DNA of 17,213 bases, taken from Sedimentibacter sp. Its GTDB lineage: Bacteria > Bacillota > Clostridia > Tissierellales > Sedimentibacteraceae. The notes beneath the pieces are model-generated. The model had not been told where the DNA came from and did not search any database. It saw only the letters and a list, made by a program, of their open reading frames with translations. Below, piece by piece: positions 14,491 through 17,213 of this stretch. Numbering within the stretch: the stretch's first letter is position 1; each line of letters opens with the position of its first letter. The stretch spans positions 1-17,213 of the forward strand of contig JAQSYS010000011.1 in assembly GCA_029256005.1 (NCBI GenBank). The letters are read 5' to 3'. The position numbers and the translations under genes are program-made.

Positions 14491-15252
14491 TTACAACCCT
14501 CTCTCAATAAGCTCTTCAACTAAATCCATATAATCCTGCGATGCAGCATTTTTAGGCGAATAATTATAAATATCTTGCTGATTGGTTTGTGCTTCCATTA
14601 TGGCTACACTTGATCTTATAGTAGAATCAAATATACTAGTATTCAGTTTTTCTGCTATTAATTCTGCTGTTCCTTTGATTTCTCTACTTAAAACAGTTCT
14701 TTTGTTAAACTTTGTAAGCACTATACCTTCTACCTTTAAATTTGAATTACAGTATTTTCTAACCCTGTCTATTGTTTCTGAAAGCTGGGCTATACCCTGC
14801 AAACTAAATATGTCGGCATTCATTGGAATAATTATATAGTCAGATGCAGTGAACGCATTAACAGTCAAAATGCTTAAGGCAGGAGGAGTATCGATAAATA
14901 TATAATCATATTTATCCTTTACAGTATTTAGTGCTTCTTTCAATAAGTATTCTCTACCTGTTTGAGTAAACTCCAGTTCTATGCCGCTAAGTAAAATATT
15001 AGATGATACTATATCAAATGATGTCATCTTTTGAATCGAAAAAGAAGTCTTTGCTTCACCTCTTAATATTTCATAAATTGTTGGACAATCCTCTGTCTCA
15101 GCTCCTGAAGAAAAGCTTAAATTAGACTGTGGGTCCAAATCCACACATAAAACTCTATATCCCTTTAACTTGAATCCTGCTGCAACTGCACCAGTCGTAG
15201 TTGTCTTGCCTACTCCACCCTTTTGATTAGAAACAGAAATTACCTTAGCCAT
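14491..15252 (-). CDS. ParA/Soj-like ATPase
   Basis: A 253-residue deviant-Walker ATPase of the ParA/MinD superfamily. Walker A is KGGVGKTTT (11-19) with the signature lysine, then VDLDPQSNLS (38-46) and Walker B YIFIDTPPALS (117-127). It has no N-terminal DNA-binding domain and no MinD-type C-terminal amphipathic helix, so it belongs to the small Soj-type group that uses nonspecific DNA as a track. No parB and no obvious parS sites (TGTTTCACGTGAAACA-like) are here, so a chromosome-segregation role is doubtful. It sits directly upstream of the ComFB gene and the chemotaxis genes. AAGGAG is spaced 8 bases from the ATG, and it has its own promoter. Confidence 0.93.
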   Translation of the reverse strand: MAKVISVSNQKGGVGKTTTTGAVAAGFKLKGYRVLCVDLDPQSNLSFSSGAETEDCPTIYEILRGEAKTSFSIQKMTSFDIVSSNILLSGIELEFTQTGREYLLKEALNTVKDKYDYIFIDTPPALSILTVNAFTASDYIIIPMNADIFSLQGIAQLSETIDRVRKYCNSNLKVEGIVLTKFNKRTVLSREIKGTAELIAEKLNTSIFDSTIRSSVAIMEAQTNQQDIYNYSPKNAASQDYMDLVEELIERGL

Positions 15253-15279
15253 TTATTAAACTCCTTAAATACATTTTCG

Positions 15280-15297
15280 ACAATTTATCTAAATTGT
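15280..15297. promoter_or_regulatory. Inverted repeat over the parA -10 region (possible operator)
   Basis: ACAATTT and AAATTGT, perfect 7-bp arms with a 4-base spacer, overlap the parA -10 hexamer. The placement would suit a repressor site. It may also be chance in such AT-rich DNA. Confidence 0.35.
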
Positions 15298-15321
15298 AAC
15301 AAAAAAAACTGATTTGTACAA
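15293..15321 (-). promoter_or_regulatory. Sigma-A type promoter for parA-comFB
   Basis: -35 TTGTAC (15321-15316), a 17-base spacer, and -10 TACAAT (15298-15293), one base from consensus. It lies just after the yqeB terminator, so the parA unit is transcribed separately from the hydroxylase genes. No terminator is seen after the ComFB gene, so readthrough into cheW is possible. Confidence 0.6.
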
Positions 15322-15324
15322 TAT

Positions 15325-15361
15325 AAAAAAGATTAAAAACCTTTATAGATTTTTAATCTTT
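15325..15361 (-). terminator. Rho-independent terminator overlapping the yqeB stop
   Basis: A perfect 12-bp inverted repeat pairs 15328-15339 with 15350-15361 around a 10-base loop, with a T run at its exit on the minus strand. The upstream arm is made from the last yqeB codons (MRKIKNL), and the stop codon lies in the loop. It ends the yqeC-mocA-yqeB unit. Confidence 0.8.
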
Positions 15362-16152
15362 CTCATTTCTATCATTATTGCTTCTAAAACAGCACCACCA
15401 ATTGCCCGTGCTTTATCAGAAATTGTGTAACAATTTTTTAATTCTTCTACTCTAGGATCCACATCTCCAATTTTCATTCCTTTGTATACATATGTATCTT
15501 CCCTTATAAGACCTCTCACGATTCCGTCAATTTTTGATACAATATTTTGGCCGTTAACGTAACCTATTATGTTTCCGGATTTAACAATATCACCAATTTC
15601 ATGCTCCAATTTTATAGTTCCGTCTTCAGGCGAATATAGCACTCTATCAAAAGTATATCCTTCGATACTGCCGGGTTTCTCGGTATTTGGTTCAGCACAA
15701 CCCTTGAAAATTAATCTACCAAGGTTGTGACCACGGTTACTTTCTATAACCACACTCACATCTTTACCTGCCTCAAATCCTGGTCCTATTGCTATTGTTA
15801 TTGGTGCAAGATTAATATTCATTCCTGTGTTCTTTTTTGCTATTATAGCATCAATAACGGCTATAGGCTTGAATTTATCTATATATTCTCCTTTTGGATC
15901 AACTAATACAGGGACATAATCATTAGACCAAGCATGGTATATTTCTACAATATTTTTTACATGGACTGAAATTATTCCCTCTAATTCCATTTTGCCATTA
16001 TAAACTGCTTCCGAAAAACACACCGCCCTTCGTATTGATGTGGGATTTTCCATTTCTAATACCAAAACCCTGAAACCAGTTCTATGAAGCTTCTGAATTA
16101 CTCCTGATGCAATATCACCACCACTTTTGACTACTACTACTTCTCCGTTCAT
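15343..16152 (-). CDS. yqeB: Selenium-dependent molybdenum hydroxylase maturation protein YqeB (EF2563 family)
   Basis: A 269-residue protein of the EF2563/YqeB family, one of the marker genes that travel with selenium-dependent molybdenum hydroxylases; its exact reaction is not settled. The N-terminus VVVKSGGDIASGVIQKLHRT is the family hallmark, a Rossmann-like glycine loop, followed by MENPTSIRRAVCFSEAVY. The middle has ITIAIGPGFEAGKDV and ESNRGHNLGRLIFKG. Near residues 180-230 a repeated GDIVKSGNIIGYVNG / DGIVRGLI pattern resembles a small barrel like biotinyl/lipoyl domains. AAGGTGA lies 5 bases before the ATG, which directly abuts the mocA stop. Coupling of the two is likely. Confidence 0.92.
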   Translation of the reverse strand: MNGEVVVVKSGGDIASGVIQKLHRTGFRVLVLEMENPTSIRRAVCFSEAVYNGKMELEGIISVHVKNIVEIYHAWSNDYVPVLVDPKGEYIDKFKPIAVIDAIIAKKNTGMNINLAPITIAIGPGFEAGKDVSVVIESNRGHNLGRLIFKGCAEPNTEKPGSIEGYTFDRVLYSPEDGTIKLEHEIGDIVKSGNIIGYVNGQNIVSKIDGIVRGLIREDTYVYKGMKIGDVDPRVEELKNCYTISDKARAIGGAVLEAIMIEMRKIKNL

Positions 16153-16743
16153 CTAATCACCTTCTTGTATGCAAACTTTTATATAATCTTCAATTGTGTC
16201 TATGTCAATGTCTTCATCATTGGAATATATATGTACTATGATTGTTTTATTCCAATTGTCCCTTATGATAATTCTTCCGCCGGTGTCTCCTTGAAGTTCA
16301 AGCAATTGATTCTTAAAATTCTCAGGAAATATTACCGGACTTCCGTTCATCCCGTTATAACACGGTACTACAATATTATTTGGATTTTTTTCAAAAGTTC
16401 TTATAAGCTCTTTTATAGTTTCTTCAGAAATAAATGGTTGGTCAGCTGTAAAAAACATAAAACCACCCACATTTAAGGAGTTCCTTATCCCAAGTTTTAT
16501 CGATTCACTTTGACCAAAATGTGAGTTTTCATTCTTTATAGCTGTATACCCAAACTCTAATGCTTTTTTTAATATAATATCTTCATTAGCGACAACAATA
16601 ACTTCCTCAAAAAAATCTTTACATTTATTAATAGTCTCAAAAATGAATTCATAAATACATTTACCCTTAATCTTCATCGTGAGCTTATTTCCATTCATCC
16701 TTTTGGATAAACCAGCTGCCATTATTATTGCACTAATACTCAT
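16153..16743 (-). CDS. mocA: MocA-type nucleotidyltransferase (molybdenum cofactor cytidylyltransferase)
   Basis: MobA-like NTP transferase of about 196 residues. The N-terminal nucleotide loop is AIIMAAGLSKRMNGNKLTM, and the mid-protein FFTADQPFIS contains the DQP metal/substrate motif typical of MocA. NGMNGSPVIFPENF and GDTGGRIII complete the family pattern. MocA adds CMP to molybdopterin to give the dinucleotide cofactor used by xanthine-dehydrogenase-type hydroxylases; in this gene set it may act on a selenium-containing cofactor, which is inference. ATG at 16743 is preferred because homologs begin close to the nucleotide loop; an in-frame ATG at 16755 also exists. Both ribosome sites are weak. 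It overlaps the yqeC stop and abuts yqeB. Confidence 0.92.
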   Translation of the reverse strand: MSISAIIMAAGLSKRMNGNKLTMKIKGKCIYEFIFETINKCKDFFEEVIVVANEDIILKKALEFGYTAIKNENSHFGQSESIKLGIRNSLNVGGFMFFTADQPFISEETIKELIRTFEKNPNNIVVPCYNGMNGSPVIFPENFKNQLLELQGDTGGRIIIRDNWNKTIIVHIYSNDEDIDIDTIEDYIKVCIQEGD

Positions 16744-17213
16744 AATATACACCATTCTTTAAAGAACCATAACATATTTTAAATTTACATGTTTCACATA
16801 TTATGGATTCATTTAGATAATTTGATAGATCTTCAGAAACTAAAATTTCTTCATTTGTATCTGCTTTATTAAAAAACACATAGAGGCAACCCTTTGAATT
16901 TTTAAATATTCCATCCTTTTCAGAACAAATTTTGCCAATGGTTCTAAAATTAATATATTCACTGTAGTCAGTCAATATGTTAAATTCATCAAATCCGTAT
17001 ATGAATTCTTTGTCTATTTTTTTATTTATTAAATTTACAGGAATAACACCTATAGTCTTTGTTGTTTTGCTTAAAACAGGCGGTTCATGATTCTTCCATC
17101 CTTTAATAGGAAGCTCCTTAGACCCGTCAGCTTCGAGTAAAATAACATCAAAATCCTTTATTAAAATTTCTAAATCATTATCATCAATTCCGATTAATTT
17201 TTTTGTTTTATTG
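16733..17213 (-). CDS. yqeC: Selenium cofactor biosynthesis protein YqeC, C-terminal part (cut by the right edge)
   Basis: The frame is open from the window edge (first full codon at 17212) to a TAG at 16735-16733, giving the last 159 residues. The YqeC signature is plain: VILLEADGSKELPIKGWKNH followed by EPPVLSKTTKTIGVI; further on FNKAD resembles the NKxD motif of the family. YqeC proteins are about 230-260 residues, so roughly a third, including the expected N-terminal P-loop, lies outside the window. The TTG at 16975 is internal and not a start. YqeC is needed for selenium-dependent molybdenum hydroxylases; the reaction is unproven. The last ~35 residues, with CETCKFKIC, hold a CxxC and a further Cys that could bind metal. 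Confidence 0.88.
   Translation of the reverse strand, partial: NKTKKLIGIDDNDLEILIKDFDVILLEADGSKELPIKGWKNHEPPVLSKTTKTIGVIPVNLINKKIDKEFIYGFDEFNILTDYSEYINFRTIGKICSEKDGIFKNSKGCLYVFFNKADTNEEILVSEDLSNYLNESIICETCKFKICYGSLKNGVYYEY

Noticed and set aside
14491..15252. ParA as part of a plasmid or chromosome partition locus
   Set aside because: There is no parB next to it and I saw no parS-like site. The neighbours are motility genes, and no replication genes are present.
16733..16975. A separate 80-residue gene starting at TTG 16975
   Set aside because: The same frame is open to the window edge and the upstream part carries the YqeC signature (LLEADGSKELPIK), so this is the C-terminus of yqeC.
1..17213. 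CRISPR array, insertion sequence, tRNA or in-frame selenocysteine codon
   Set aside because: I found no spaced direct repeats, transposase, cloverleaf or family protein interrupted by TGA. The selenium link is through cofactor genes only.

Overview
The window reads as chromosomal DNA of an AT-rich, motile, Gram-positive anaerobe of the Clostridia. Three things point there: Shine-Dalgarno sites of the AGGAGG type, the fliW-csrA pair and YviE-like DUF6470 gene beside flgKL, and a set of selenium-dependent molybdenum hydroxylase maturation genes. I cannot fix the genus. Every gene lies on the minus strand, so the natural reading order is from high to low coordinates. I saw no insertion sequence, tRNA, rRNA or CRISPR.

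Region 1 (17213-15325): the end of yqeC (cut by the window edge), then mocA and yqeB, tightly packed. These handle maturation of selenium-dependent molybdenum hydroxylases. The unit ends in a hairpin terminator whose arm overlaps the last yqeB codons.

Region 2 (15324-14037): a two-gene unit with its own vegetative-type promoter, encoding a Soj/ParA-like ATPase without ParB and a ComFB-family protein with a long N-terminal extension. The ComFB family has been reported to include cyclic dinucleotide receptors.

Region 3 (14019-6301): a late motility unit behind a near-consensus sigma-D (sigma-28) promoter: cheW, a transmembrane chemoreceptor, a second cheW, flgM, flgN, flgK, flgL, a DUF6470/yviE gene, fliW and csrA. 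A second sigma-D-like site precedes flgM. Two terminator-like hairpins follow csrA. The order flgM-flgN-flgK-flgL-yviE-fliW-csrA matches Bacillus subtilis, where comFB also lies just upstream.

Region 4 (6193-1): the early hook-basal-body operon flgB-flgC-fliE-fliF-fliG-fliH-fliI-fliJ (fliJ cut by the window edge). Its ~200-nt leader holds a good sigma-A promoter, a class I cyclic-di-GMP riboswitch (GEMM-I) and a terminator hairpin with a U7 tract just before the flgB ribosome binding site. The terminator loop can pair over 8 bases with the 3' strand of the aptamer, which gives a simple model for c-di-GMP switching off flagellar assembly.

Together: c-di-GMP likely gates basal-body synthesis at the RNA level. 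Completion of the hook then releases FlgM from sigma-D, which fires the late operon, and FliW/CsrA adds post-transcriptional control. ParA and ComFB, next to the chemoreceptor genes, could tie array placement or second-messenger sensing to this program, but that part is inference.
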